From the NCBI RefSeq assembly GCF_000003815.2, contig NC_049979.1, forward strand, positions 28,924,226 through 28,988,225: a DNA stretch of 64,000 nucleotides, in the 5' to 3' direction. This stretch comes from Branchiostoma floridae (Eukaryota; Chordata; Leptocardii; Amphioxiformes; Branchiostomatidae). Positions 11,470-22,900 of the stretch are shown here, one piece after another. Both the position numbers and the translations under genes were made by a program. The notes under the pieces are model-generated. The model was not told the DNA's origin. It was given only the letters and a program-made list of their open reading frames with translations, and ran no database searches. Numbering within the stretch: position 1 is the first letter of the stretch; each line of letters opens with the position of its first letter.

Positions 11470-11640
11470 TTCATGAAAATATTCATTTTATTGTTGATAA
11501 TTTGAGAAGAAATCCTCGGCTGTCGCGTCCGTGTTTGCTACACAAGGCGGACCTGTCAACAACCCGGTTGCCTAGCAACGGCTCAAATGTGACGTCATGG
11601 AAAGAGCAACGTGGCCTTGTGACGACATGAAAAACGGTGG
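11470..11640 (+). repeat. Dispersed element copy with X-box and CRE motifs
   Basis: GTTGCCTAGCAAC (11567-11579) fits the RFX X-box consensus. TGACGTCA, a full CRE, follows about 10 bp later (11590-11597). The same order recurs near 16282 (GTTGCCATAGTAAC, then TGACGTCA). No gene start is evident next to either copy. Confidence 0.4.
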
Positions 11641-11709
11641 ACTAATAGAATGGATAACAATGACTGTTTTTGATAAGCAACCACATTTTCTCGGAGGTTA
11701 TAGTACATA

Positions 11710-11790
11710 AAAAAGGAATGTCCCTGTAGCTCAACTGGTAGCAGCTATTGGTTCTAATTAGTTGGTGCTTGTTCGAAGAGGTACCTCGAG
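11710..11790 (+). repeat. Degenerate tRNA-like sequence
   Basis: The phrase 'tccctgtagctcaactggtagcagc' resembles the 5' part and A box of a tRNA, and 'gttcgaa' downstream resembles a B box. Spacing and arms do not fold as an intact tRNA. It is probably a tRNA pseudogene or a SINE relic. Confidence 0.3.
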
Positions 11791-11943
11791 CACGTTATTG
11801 GCGAGGAGCTAGCAACCTTTCCCTGTAAATGTATGCCCTGCTACCGAAACAGCAAGGGAACTTGCTATCTTTGGGGACTACAAGCGTATGGACGAACGAA
11901 TAATCCATAACGTTACTAGAAGTATTTGCAGCCGAATACAGAA

Positions 11944-12375
11944 CTTTATAAAGAAGAAGAACTTTATTGCACGACAATTGTACATGATACAATGTATGGC
12001 GACAACTATTACACAAAGTACAAAATAGAGGTATAGGATAAAGCTTAACAACCTTGTTAACATAACAATGTTAATAACAAAGTTAACATAACTCTTAGAT
12101 ATAGCATTGCAATGGAGTAGGCTAATCATTAGTTTCGGTATCCTCTCTAATAGCAGAGCAGTCCCTGATATATTTGCCTATCTTTGCTTTATGGGAGTTC
12201 TGACATGTAAAGATATATACAAATCTGTTTGTAGCCTCAAGTCTCTTGAATTCTGCTGTACTTGATTCGAGAAATATGAATAATTCATTACGTAAACTAG
12301 CGTATCTGGAACATTCCATCATGAAGTGAAATTCATCTTCAATATGCTTTGGTTTACCTTCACAGTTCTAGCTCT
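11944..12375 (-). mobile_element. 5'-truncated LINE (L2/CR1-like) C-terminus and 3' end
   Basis: Minus-strand translation from about 12375 gives NCEGKPKHIEDEFHFMMEC, then SRYASLRNELF, and continues to a stop at 12122. The 'C...E.EFHF..EC..Y..LR..LF' signature is the zinc-binding C-terminal motif downstream of the reverse transcriptase in many CR1/L2-type LINEs. The 3' UTR ends in 'gtgcaataaagttcttcttc' on the minus strand (plus 11945-11970), with AATAAAG just before a TTC-rich tail. Only the last 85 or so codons survive, so it cannot move on its own. Confidence 0.8.
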
Positions 12376-12599
12376 GCTACTACTGCTCTGTTTATTATGA
12401 CTCAAACACATTCACTGTGCATGAGCAACAGCCCCTCTCTTCTTTCCTAATTGCCGATTGTAACATGATGTAGTAGTAAAGGAACACCACGGGTCAGGGT
12501 CCCAGACACACATCCAGTAACCATGGTGACAGCGGTCTGGTACAGGTCATTAACCTTATTTGTTTGGAGAAGGAAAAGAAGACGAAGAGGAAGGAAAGG

Positions 12600-12665
12600 A
12601 AAGATGGAAGGATGGGTGGATGGGTGGATGGATGGATGAATGAATGAATGAATGAATGGATGGGT
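12600..12665 (+). repeat. (GGAT)n/(GAAT)n microsatellite
   Basis: A tetranucleotide run changes from ggat/gggt to gaat units and back, inside a purine-rich stretch that starts near 12565. Confidence 0.9.
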
Positions 12666-13109
12666 GTTTCAGTGATATTCAGTTAGATCTTTCAGTTCGA
12701 GTGTGATAATACGATGTCAGCTTCTACAATTACCACAAGAGAGTAATCAGCAATTATGTTTGGTCCTACAAGAAATCACGACGCCATTCACTACGATGAA
12801 GCACTCTATTTGGCGTCATGTGTGGCTTCGCGTGTTTCACAGGCCAATCAGTGCTACCCATTCCACCTGTTGCTCTAATGCATTCAGAAAGCAAGACGTC
12901 AAACCGCATATGATAGCTGGTTATACAAGCTCGTAGTGGGGCTAGTACTTTCCGACTGGCGGTAAAGGCCAGAGACATCACCATTTTGCTGGCCCTACTT
13001 TCCTGTGTCCTTATCCTCAAACTTTCGTGATCTCTCTCTCTGTCTCTCTCTCTCTCTCTGTCTTATTCATTTTATCTTAGACATCTTATCTCGTAATCAC
13101 GACGGAATA

Positions 13110-14258
13110 ATGGGTTCCAGAGAACGCTACTCGCGGATATTGTCGCTTGTATTCAGCGCTGCAGTGATTCGCTGCGTTGAGGCATCATCGGCATCTAAAC
13201 CGGGCTTCAACTTGACAACTGAAACGGGCTTTTTCATCGACTCAACCTTGCACAACGGTTCGTTTGAGGACTGTGACATCAATACGACATTCATCGCCAG
13301 TTCCAGAGCATCAGGAAACATCACCTTTAACGTCCTCAAGTGTTGGGAAAACGATCCAATAAGTACTTCTTTTTACGGCCCCGTTATGTATGCTCCCGTG
13401 TACGCTTCACTATGTCTTGGCCTCTGGTCGGTCGTGGCAAACAGCCTCCCGCTAGCTGCCATCATGAAACACGAACATCTCCACACACCTGCGTACATCC
13501 TCATGGCCAACCTGGCGGCCAGCGACGTTCTGACTGGTATAGACTTCATTTTTACTGGTAGTTCGGTTTTGTACAACGTCAACACCGAGACCTGTCCGTC
13601 CGACGCCATGTTGCGACTCCGGTTCACCCTCGTCTTGCTCTGCGGACTGTCATCAGCCTACAGTTTGCTAGCCTTGACGGCTGAGCGCTACTGGTTCATC
13701 GTCCACGGGATGACATACGTCAACAACGTCACCAACGACAAGTGTAAGGTCGTTGTCTTGATCGTCTGGCTGTGGTCTGTGTTGCTGGCGATGCTGCCCA
13801 ACTTCGGGTGGCACTGCGCGAGTCGTACGGAGGAGGGATGCCTGCGATTCGGCGGAGGATTGCCCCTCAGCTACGTGGTGCTCATCTTAGCGTTTGTTTT
13901 CATCCCGATGGCCGCGATCGTCTTTTTCAACCTGAGCGTCTTCTGGTGTCTCTGGAAACACGTGAGCGCCATCGCTGCACAAGAAGCCGCCGTGGGAGCC
14001 CCGCCGAGCGTCAGCAGAAAATCCGCGGTCACTGTCGTCATCATCACCGTAGTGTTCCTCGTGGGGTGGTTGCCATTTTCTATCAAGATGGCCATGTTCA
14101 CTCAAGACAAGGTTTCTATCGCTAATATGTTTGTCTTCATCATCTTGAACTCCGCCATCAACCCTGTGATCTACGGGTTCCGTCTGCAGGAGGTACGTCG
14201 GGGCGTCGCACGGCTCTTCCGTAACAACCACGCCGGAAACGTCGAACTCGATGCGTAG
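13110..14258 (+). CDS. Intronless class A GPCR, lysophospholipid/S1P (MECA group)-like
   Basis: A seven-transmembrane receptor of 382 aa at the plasma membrane. The first in-frame ATG (13110) has A at -3 and G at +4. Residues 10-25 are a plausible signal peptide. The ectodomain has sequons at N34, N49, N58 and N70. TM1 is about 91-118; TM2 has NLAASD (134-139); TM3 ends in ERY (192-194); TM4 holds W220; extracellular loop 2 has GWHC (C236) and C244, a likely intra-loop disulfide; TM6 has W320-L-P322; TM7 has NPVIY (351-355). ERY instead of DRY, the GWxC loop and TM5 without the canonical proline position point to the S1P/LPA/cannabinoid/adenosine branch. A C-tail of about 25 residues follows, without an obvious palmitoylation cysteine. 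Ligand and exact subfamily are unknown; an amphioxus-type lineage expansion is plausible. It converges on NCAPD3 2.7 kb away. A CT-rich tract (13027-13062) precedes the start. Confidence 0.92.
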   Translation: MGSRERYSRILSLVFSAAVIRCVEASSASKPGFNLTTETGFFIDSTLHNGSFEDCDINTTFIASSRASGNITFNVLKCWENDPISTSFYGPVMYAPVYASLCLGLWSVVANSLPLAAIMKHEHLHTPAYILMANLAASDVLTGIDFIFTGSSVLYNVNTETCPSDAMLRLRFTLVLLCGLSSAYSLLALTAERYWFIVHGMTYVNNVTNDKCKVVVLIVWLWSVLLAMLPNFGWHCASRTEEGCLRFGGGLPLSYVVLILAFVFIPMAAIVFFNLSVFWCLWKHVSAIAAQEAAVGAPPSVSRKSAVTVVIITVVFLVGWLPFSIKMAMFTQDKVSIANMFVFIILNSAINPVIYGFRLQEVRRGVARLFRNNHAGNVELDA

Positions 14259-14289
14259 ATTGAACGGAACAAAAAACTCTCACCAAATG

Positions 14290-14535
14290 TCTGAGTTATG
14301 ATTCGGTCCCCGTCGGGCTGTAGCCTCGGCCGGGCTCTGAAGCTACAAATTTGTCCCAATGGACGTCCAGATCGATACCGTGGGATACCCTACGGGCTTT
14401 TCACGGGTAAGTCTCTGCATCTATTTGTTGCTGGGTCCTGGGCTGATTTTAAATCCGAGGTAAATGAAAATCCGGGACCCGGCCGGGCTTATATAGAGCC
14501 CGGTAGCCGAAGGGTGTCCCACGGTGTCACGTAGG
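14290..14535 (+). repeat. GC-rich dispersed repeat (GGCCGGGCTC family)
   Basis: It carries 'ctcggccgggctctgaag..acaaatt.gtccc..tggac', which recurs at 50735-50790 as 'ctccggccgggctccgaag'. Internal short inverted repeats occur (tgggataccc with gggtgtccca). It begins about 30 bp after the GPCR stop, so it may form part of the 3' UTR. Confidence 0.55.
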
Positions 14536-14814
14536 GATCACGCCAAAGTTGAATACCAGTATAGACAATGTAATGTTATATTTTATACCTATCTACCTTC
14601 ATTAGTGACATCGATCTAGTTAAGCTCACCGAAGAGCCATTCCTCTACTGGTTGTGACAGAGAAACAGACGCTATGTCTTGTATTCATGTACAGTTTAAA
14701 CGTTATGTGCAGTATCATGTACAGTTAACAGGTTCATTGTACAGGTGAAATTCCCCTAGCTTTTCTCGACAAGCAAAATTAACAGTGGAGCACGTCCCTT
14801 CCTTCGGCTAACGT

Positions 14815-15015
14815 CACATATATTCCAAACCTGGGCCCGTTTGTGGAAAAGAAAAATGAAAATTATTGTGTAAAAATATACACAAATAATGCCCATGACT
14901 ATTCTCTTTACGTCTTGCGTAGTTTGGTGTCTTTTAATTTCTATATCGTTCCCGAAAACTGCCTGGCCGAGCTCCTGTCTGAAATGTGACATAGACCTAT
15001 TAAAGGACTGCAGCC
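14815..15015 (-). repeat. Second half of the GC-rich repeat family
   Basis: On the minus strand this matches 50560-50710: a ggctcggcc..g motif, 'ttttcgggaac', 'aagacaccaaact', 'gacgtaaagagaat', then 'gttatttgtgta'. At 50555-50800 both halves are fused in one element; here they are about 280 bp apart in inverted order. Confidence 0.6.
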
Positions 15016-16977
15016 CTTTCGAGTCTGGCATGCAGGTCAGGTGAACTCACAGCTTCTTGGTCCAGTGTCTCGCTCGCTATGTACATGTAGATTTTGCTTT
15101 CATTTGTGTCAGACTGAAATCTAAAACAAAATAAGTTTTCTGTGATTTCTCTGTGAGTCCAGCTTGTCCATATCAACGTTATAACATATATTCATTCTAC
15201 ATATCTACGTTTCATGATACAAATATGAAAAGAATTACTGTTGCATATGAAGTGTTGTATATGTAGATATGGGCACAATATCTCCAGTTCCTTATGTGTT
15301 TGCACAGCTACGTAAAATTGAAAGAATACACGACAAATTCGAAGCTATGGCCTTTGTCTCATGTATTTATTCTTTATTCTGTGGTAGCATAGACCGCGCG
15401 TGGTCAGATCGGTACGATTTTGTTGCACAGTTTCAATTCATGTCACATATGCTGTTTAGGGAAAGCTTGTATATAACGTTAATGCGATTCAATCTAATCA
15501 CTGTAAAACGATCAAGTAGCGAAATTGGCCCTGTCTAACAGAGTTGGGTAATTACTGTAAAAGAGCGTTGTTTTTTTTTAAAACTCGCGGTTGATAAATG
15601 AAATAAGCGTTTCGGCCTCAGGTTAGAAGACAAAACACACACATTTTGGCGGTGATATTCCAGTCTCGGCAAAAAGGCCGATGAACATGAAACCATCGTG
15701 AATATTTTTACAGTACCTGATAATGAGAACGTATGTTTGTCCGAGTAAATCGACCCCGAAGGGAGTGAAATAAGAAGTGTTCAGCTGGTAAACGCACCGT
15801 CTATTAAAATGATTGTGACATTTAAACGCGAGAGAAAGAGAGTCCAATTAATTAAGGCGTATTGGATGTTACACATATGAATGCATTCTGAACCTCAGGG
15901 TATAGGTGGCTAAATAGCATTTTTGAGGCCTTGGAAGCAGTGGATTTTATCCAATGTATCTAGGGTCCGGGTACTGTAACAGTTGTATAGTTATAAAGTA
16001 GCCAGCGGTATGTACCGACCGTGCGGGATTGCGTGGTGATAAATAGCTAATAAATCGGAAGGTGTAGCAACTACTATCTTAAACCACCTTAGACAAGAAA
16101 TATTACTAGTCATGCCTTCAAGTACCAAAGTTTACAACCGAGGATCGATGTAGTCAAATTCTCGTTTTCCTAGAACTACCGTAGTGTGTTCCAAACCAGT
16201 CGTAACTGATTCACTACTTTTTGGTAACTTAAACTTTTTTTTCAGTAACCAATTTTGAGGAGTCTGATTGAGACTATCGTGTTGCCATAGTAACGCTACT
16301 GTGACGTCATGAAATATTCAAACGTTGGCTCTACACCTGTCAACTGTGTTGGTCTTAACTTCCACAATGTTGGTATTCTGGTCATTTCAATTCCTGTATT
16401 GATATGAGGGTGCCCATTAAATGGAAGGCTGATGCAATTAGCTGTTATGAGTTGGCAGATTCATGATTTTTCAGAACAGCCGAAACGTAATGAGCTAGAT
16501 GTCATACATAAAATTGGACCTTTTAGAAAGACTAACACACTTCCTCAACAACGCATTTCAAAGTTTTATTTTCAATCTAGGTTCACACATCATGGGACCC
16601 TTTCCAAGTGTCAAGGCTTTGTCCACCATACTTCTCTCATCTGTCAGATGAACTTTCAACTTTGACCTTTGTGGGACCATTCCCACATTGGTTCCGCTAC
16701 AATTCATGGGTGGTTATTAGATCTTCAAATACATTGAGAATGAAGTCAATACTATAAAAAGTTAGTGACATGAAGAATAGTCATCTACTAAATATCTCGG
16801 TAAAGATACAAAATAAACTGAGGATTCCATGTGGAAAAATACACTGTTATACCTTTGCAAAATACCAATTATGAGACTTTAACTCTTTTCAAATTTACTT
16901 GATGCCAGACTTGGGCATAATGAAAATGATATTTCTTATTGTATTTCAAAACAGATCTCGATAATGGAGAGATAAAG
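15016..16977. other. No gene seen; intergenic between GPCR and NCAPD3
   Basis: Short frames lack recognisable domains. A minus-strand AATAAA (plus-strand tttatt, 16565-16570) lies about 410 bp beyond the NCAPD3 stop and is a candidate poly(A) signal. Near 16282-16310 is the third X-box/CRE-like block. Confidence 0.45.
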
Positions 16978-19900
16978 TTATGAGTTGGATGTTCTGGGAG
17001 TCCTGGTCCGAGCACTTCTCCTTGTGGAACCCCCCGGCTGGTTCTCTGTCTCCTCTGCACTGCTGCTCTGGGGACGGCTTCGGGTTCGCTGCCTTGTCTT
17101 GTTAGGTGTCACGACCTTCCACTCCACAGGTTTTTCGACAGCCTCCGGGTGCTTCAGACAAATGACGGCCATCTTTTCCGTCACCTCGGCCCCGTCCGTG
17201 TCAGCCACAGTGTCCAGACTTGGACTACGTTCAGACCCGGACGGGACTCTACGGGGTCTGCCGCTGGCGACGATCGGTGTGATGGCACTGACATCAAATG
17301 GAGCCTGTGACAAGACACACACCCTCATTATAATGAACTTCTATTACTGCCGCTACATATTGACAGACTGTTGGATTCATAAACATACAATGTCTGAAAA
17401 TGTTTCACAAAAACATTAGAGTCATCACAAAGCATCCTATCATTTAAGAAGAGTTTTGGGCACTGGATCACAGAAATTATTTGGGTTGTGCTATGAAATT
17501 TGATGACGGCATAATGTTCTGGTAAGGTTTTACCATGAAAGGCACATGTACGGGTACAGACAGGGTATGACAAGCATTACTTAACTAACCATGTTGTGTA
17601 GTTCCTTTTCTTCATCAATTCAATGGTACTTAAGGCCACAACAATTTTATTTGATGTTTCTCGGATTTCCCGACCCTATTTATTCTGATTTTCAAATTGA
17701 TGGCCACACCTTGTGTTGACAAAATTTCACTGCCTCTCCTTTCTCAAATTGACTATGGGCCTCAAATTCCAGTAGCTGTATGTGCCTATTTTGGACGGTA
17801 CGTCTATCATTTTTCTTCAAACTTTGGACTTTACTACCAGGGACCCCTAAATGTTGAAAGTTTAGGTTTTCCTGTTCGATCTCTCCTACCCTCGACTTCT
17901 TGAAAACTTTTTTTCTTCGACCGAACGACTGAATTTTTTTCTGAAAAATCAGAGAAACAACAAATAAAATTGGTGTGGCCAAAAGAGGGCCCCGGGAGTG
18001 TGAAAAGAAGTTGTACCTGGAAGGTGATGTCCTGTATGGTGTTGTCTGGAGTACTGATAGCCCGACACGGCTGCCTGGTCCTCTCGGGCGTGGCAAACCC
18101 TGCAGACCTCAGGGGGGTGCGAGGCTGTGCGGGGGGAGGTAGGGGGGAGGCGTCACTAGGGCGAGCGGGGGTTTTGGGAGACGGAGACTGGGGTTTGCCG
18201 GGGGTGCCTGGAGGTGTAGTTGGGGTATCAATGTTAGTTGGCTGCAAAGCATTCTGGGTGACAGACGGGGTGTCAACGTTAGGTGAATGCAAAGGTTGCT
18301 GGGTATCAGGTTGCTGAGGTTGGTTAGCAGGGGAGGAGGCTTTGTTAGCATTGGGGGAGCCTACACAGAAACGAACGAAAAAAGGAACAAAAGATGTATT
18401 CTGTACATGTATCTCAATTTCCACTGCTGACATCAAGGTGGAGATTTACTTACACCCACCAACTCATATCACTCATCCCTCCCTCTCTGTCATTCTCACT
18501 CCATCTCTCATATTCTTACTCACAAATTCACTCTCAAATTACAGTTTAATTCATTCAGACATTTCTGTTACATTGTATCTACAGATTATATTTTCTAACA
18601 GTCGTTGGTGCTTACCGTCCCCACCGTCGGGCTGATCGGCGACACGTGCGGCCCTGCGGGCAGACATATTCTTCCTGGCGGAGTTGATGATCGCCAGCAC
18701 GTTCAGCTGCCTGGCGCCGAGAGCAGCAGCTGGCGTTCGTGGAACGGCGCCCGGCTCCTGTAGATTCAGTTTTTATTCATAGACTTAATTTCCCAAGAGG
18801 GAAAGAAGGCCCAAAATTTAATCATTTCAACTGCAAGGTCTACTGAAGACCTATGCACATACCAAATATCAGGACAATCCATTCAGGAATTCTAGAGTTC
18901 TGCTGGTCATGTACATGTACACAGGCACACAAGCTACCAAAAACATTTACCATTTTTGGTGAAGGTAATAGAACAGTAACTGTGAACATGTCCAACTACA
19001 CAGTAGGTAAGTAGTACCACATACCGGACCAGGATGTCTCTTTGGGGTGCCTGGAGCACCGGAACCACTTCCAGGGACAGTTGGAGTGGGACCTCCCTGG
19101 GGAATAAGGCATTTGTTATTTGTTATGTTATTGTTACTTCACAGGTGGAAAACATATTTTTTTCCTGTCTTCACATAACTTTTTGGGAAATAGCCAAAAA
19201 TTGATGTGTCCGCTGACTTCATCCATGTACATGTAATCAAATGAACATGGCCTACGGTGTGTCAAGTAGCTAACCAGGGGACAATAAATACTTGTGTACC
19301 ATTGGAGCATTAAGCTTACCACCATTGTTGTGTGTTAAGTCAAGACCCCCCACAAGCAAAGTGGTAGTGGTAGGGCCCGGGGCACGGATCAGACACTTCT
19401 GGGGGGAGTCAGGGGAAGTTAGCCGTGTGTGACGAGAGAATAAAGCAGAATAAAATGGACTATATCTAGATCGGGTGTCTTGTGATCTTTATTGCGACCC
19501 TAACAACCATCACATATCAGTACAAAGAGGGGATTCTGACGTACCGCCGCAGGGGTGGCAGCAGCACCGGGAGTTCCCACAGATTTACGGCGCTGTCGCT
19601 CCTCCTCCTGTTCTCGCTGCTGTTCGTCAAAACGTCGCAGGTCGAACTCGATCTCACTCGCCAGCTGTTTATCAGCTGCCATGATATCTGTGTGGCAAAA
19701 AAAGGAGTTGGATTTGATGACAAATTCTCATGTTGTTTTGACAGATGACAAAAATGCCCCTGCAGTTCCAGAGCAAGCTGCAAGGGGGCCCAAAAGCTAC
19801 CCTACTTTACATGAAAAGATAGTCATTTGCTGATGTTGGTCCATGAGAGAAGAGTGGTGGCCCCAGTACTGGACTTAATGTCATACCTGTGACGCGAAAA

Positions 19901-22900
19901 CGTTCGATACGGGTGTTCCGGACCGGGCCGTATGCTTCCGTATCGCACAGGTTCGAAAGGCGTATCACACAGGCTCCATTCGAATAAATCGAACTGTTTC
20001 GAGCGGGCCGAATTGGCAATTCGAATACCTGATTCGGACGTTGGAACATTGCTGTTGCATCACTTATTGTTCAAGGGCACCAAATTTGTTCAACTTCTGG
20101 CGCATTTCGCATCAAAACATGGGTTTTCTCAGGTGGGTATGACATAAATAAAATACAACACGGTGTATTCCGCATCACCCTCGGTCTCAGCCCTCCCGCG
20201 GGTCGGATCGCCCTCCGGCCTTCGGGCGATCCGACCCGCGGTCAGGCTGATACCTTGGGCGATACGGAATACACCGTGTTGTATTCTATATATATGGCCA
20301 AAACGTGAGCCATATGTAGTGAACTCACATTGTATTACTACCAGTTACTTGAAAAAGCATTATGTTTCATCTAAATTGAGGATGACCACTTTACGTTTTT
20401 ACAACTGGACGGTGAAGTGGGAATGGGATCACGACTGACCTTTGACCTCGTTGCGATAGTCCTTCATGACCTCCTTGAGGTAGACCATGAGGCTGCGCAG
20501 AAGCGGCGAGCGCTTGGCCTCCAGCTGGTGCTTCAGGGCGATGATGATTGGCACGATGTTCTCTATCATGTTCTTCTTCACCACCTGCATCATGCAAAAC
20601 AACATTAGGCCATGTTGATTTGACTTATTGGATGCCATTTTGTTTGATGTGTTGGAACCTCTATTTATTCATGAGAAATCGGCCTACTGTTGAAGTTATG
20701 AGGGAGGTAAGAGTCAGATGAAATATAACAGAGATACAGATCACCAGTACATCAAGTCCTACTAAATCTATTAACATATATCACTCTGTCTGTGCATCAA
20801 TTTTTCCAACTTTCTGTCTATAGCACTCTTGCCTAGTCCCTAGTAGATGGTTTCTGGCTGGTTTCCATTACTGTTAAGTGTGTGGCTATAGCGCTATCTT
20901 AAACTCAAAACCATCACGAACACTCCTTTTTCTCCAGACCACGAAATGGAATCCTTGCAAACTTTCCCACATAATTAACCAACAGTACATGTAGGCTACA
21001 TATCTTGGCTATCACGGCATGTATAGCTATTGCTAGTAGGGCATGGGAGGAACATACATGTAGGTGCTAAAGTAAGGTACATGAAGTACATGAAGTACAT
21101 GAGATTGAGTGTACAAACCTGAGTGAGGAACTTATTAGTTGCCCTATGGAAGGCGGCCCCTGCTGCATCCCCCTCGTTCAGAGCGTCCTCCTCAGCATTG
21201 GCCTTGAGGGAGGCCAGCTTGATCTCCTTACAGGACAGGATAGACAGGGTGTCCTGTAGGATCTGACTCGTCTCTGCATTCAGGGGCAGCACGTTGTCTA
21301 CAAACCCTTCCAGCACCTACGTGTACACAAACAGGGTGGTAACTCAGAACAAATTGTGTAAAAATTGTACCTATTAGTAGTAAACAAATTTTAGGTCTCA
21401 AACTTGTTTAATTACCTGTACCTCCTCAATTGGGGGGTGCATATTTTGGGTGCATACATTGCATCAAGAAAATACTACCTTTTAAATCGTTTCAGTTTGT
21501 GTATAGTACAGGTAGTATTTTCTTGCTGTCCTTGTCCTACTTCATATAGTACAATTTTTTAAAAGTTGCACTATATGTAGTAGGACAAAGACTGCAAACA
21601 CATAATATATATCAAATATGTTCATGTATATCAGGATTTATCAGCAAAAAATTTTCAAAAACACTCCTCGTTAGTTTAGTTGACAGAACAATCAACATCG
21701 TGCAAGATCATGTGTCAATAAGGTCACATGTTCATAACTTTTTATATTCGGAAGTGATAGGTCATCATTCCTGAAGAAGGCGACGTATGGTGGTTGTTTG
21801 AAGTTTGATCCGTGTATACCTTTGTGTTGGAAGAAAGTTTATCATTGCACTTTGATTACTATCAACACAGATGAGCTGCCATGATAATTTCAGAGAACAA
21901 TCATTTTCATGCATACCTCGGAACAGAGCTTCCCAATCAGGTTGAAGCGGTTTTCGTCCGTCATGTGCTCCAACAGGAAGCGGTAGATCGTCCGGCGCTT
22001 CTCGCGATTTGCCTCCCCGGCCAGGGAGAACATCTTCCTCTCGCGCTCCGACTCGTTAAACTTGTTATAGACGGGATGGTGCTGGTACGAGTTCAGGTGG
22101 TACACACACTGGACAAAGTTGTTGAAGTACATGCCAGGCTGCCTGTGAGGACAGATACCAATGATATGCCGATGAATATGCCAATGAATATACTTTATTT
22201 TAGACAAACAAACTGTTGTTTTATCTTGGTCACCTTGTGTAATATAAGATGCACTATTTGTGTCCATAAAGTGTTGGTAATGTTAGGCTGTTGCAAATCA
22301 CACCATTTTGACATGATACCTACTTAAACCATTCAATTATATGCCATGTTGTGAGCTGATCCTCTTCTAGTTGGACACCAGTCAAAAATGGGAAGTTTTG
22401 TCCAGACCCTGTGGCCATCTTGAACAGTTTTCATTGACAGTATTGTTCATCCTGACAGTGGACTCCACATTGGATACGATTTTGGAAACGGTCAGGCATT
22501 TCAGATACATTATGTAACATCCATTATCTTTCGTCAGTGTCACTGATGAAAGATAATGGATGATTTGTTATCTAAAAAGTATAACCATTTTTAATTTCTT
22601 GAGTAATTGCTATTTGGTGTACCTTACTACCTCAGGGCTGAAAATACTTTTTTCTGCATACCTGCACAGGTGCAGGTAATGCTGAAAATTACATGTACCT
22701 GCACCTGACAAATTTTACCTGCACCACTCTGAATTTATATTGTTCAGAAACCATTGCTATTTTTTCTTCTATACTTTATAAGTGGTAACAGTCAATGCAG
22801 CTAATAACAGTCCACATACACCTACATCATATGACATTTATGTACATGTATAAAACCCAGTACATGGACCAGTGCAGGTTAGGTGCAGGTAGACACCAGA

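Noticed and set aside
13005-13109. Upstream extension of the GPCR frame
   Set aside because: The frame stays open upstream but starts at GTG and runs through a CT-rich repeat; the first in-frame ATG is 13110 with good context.
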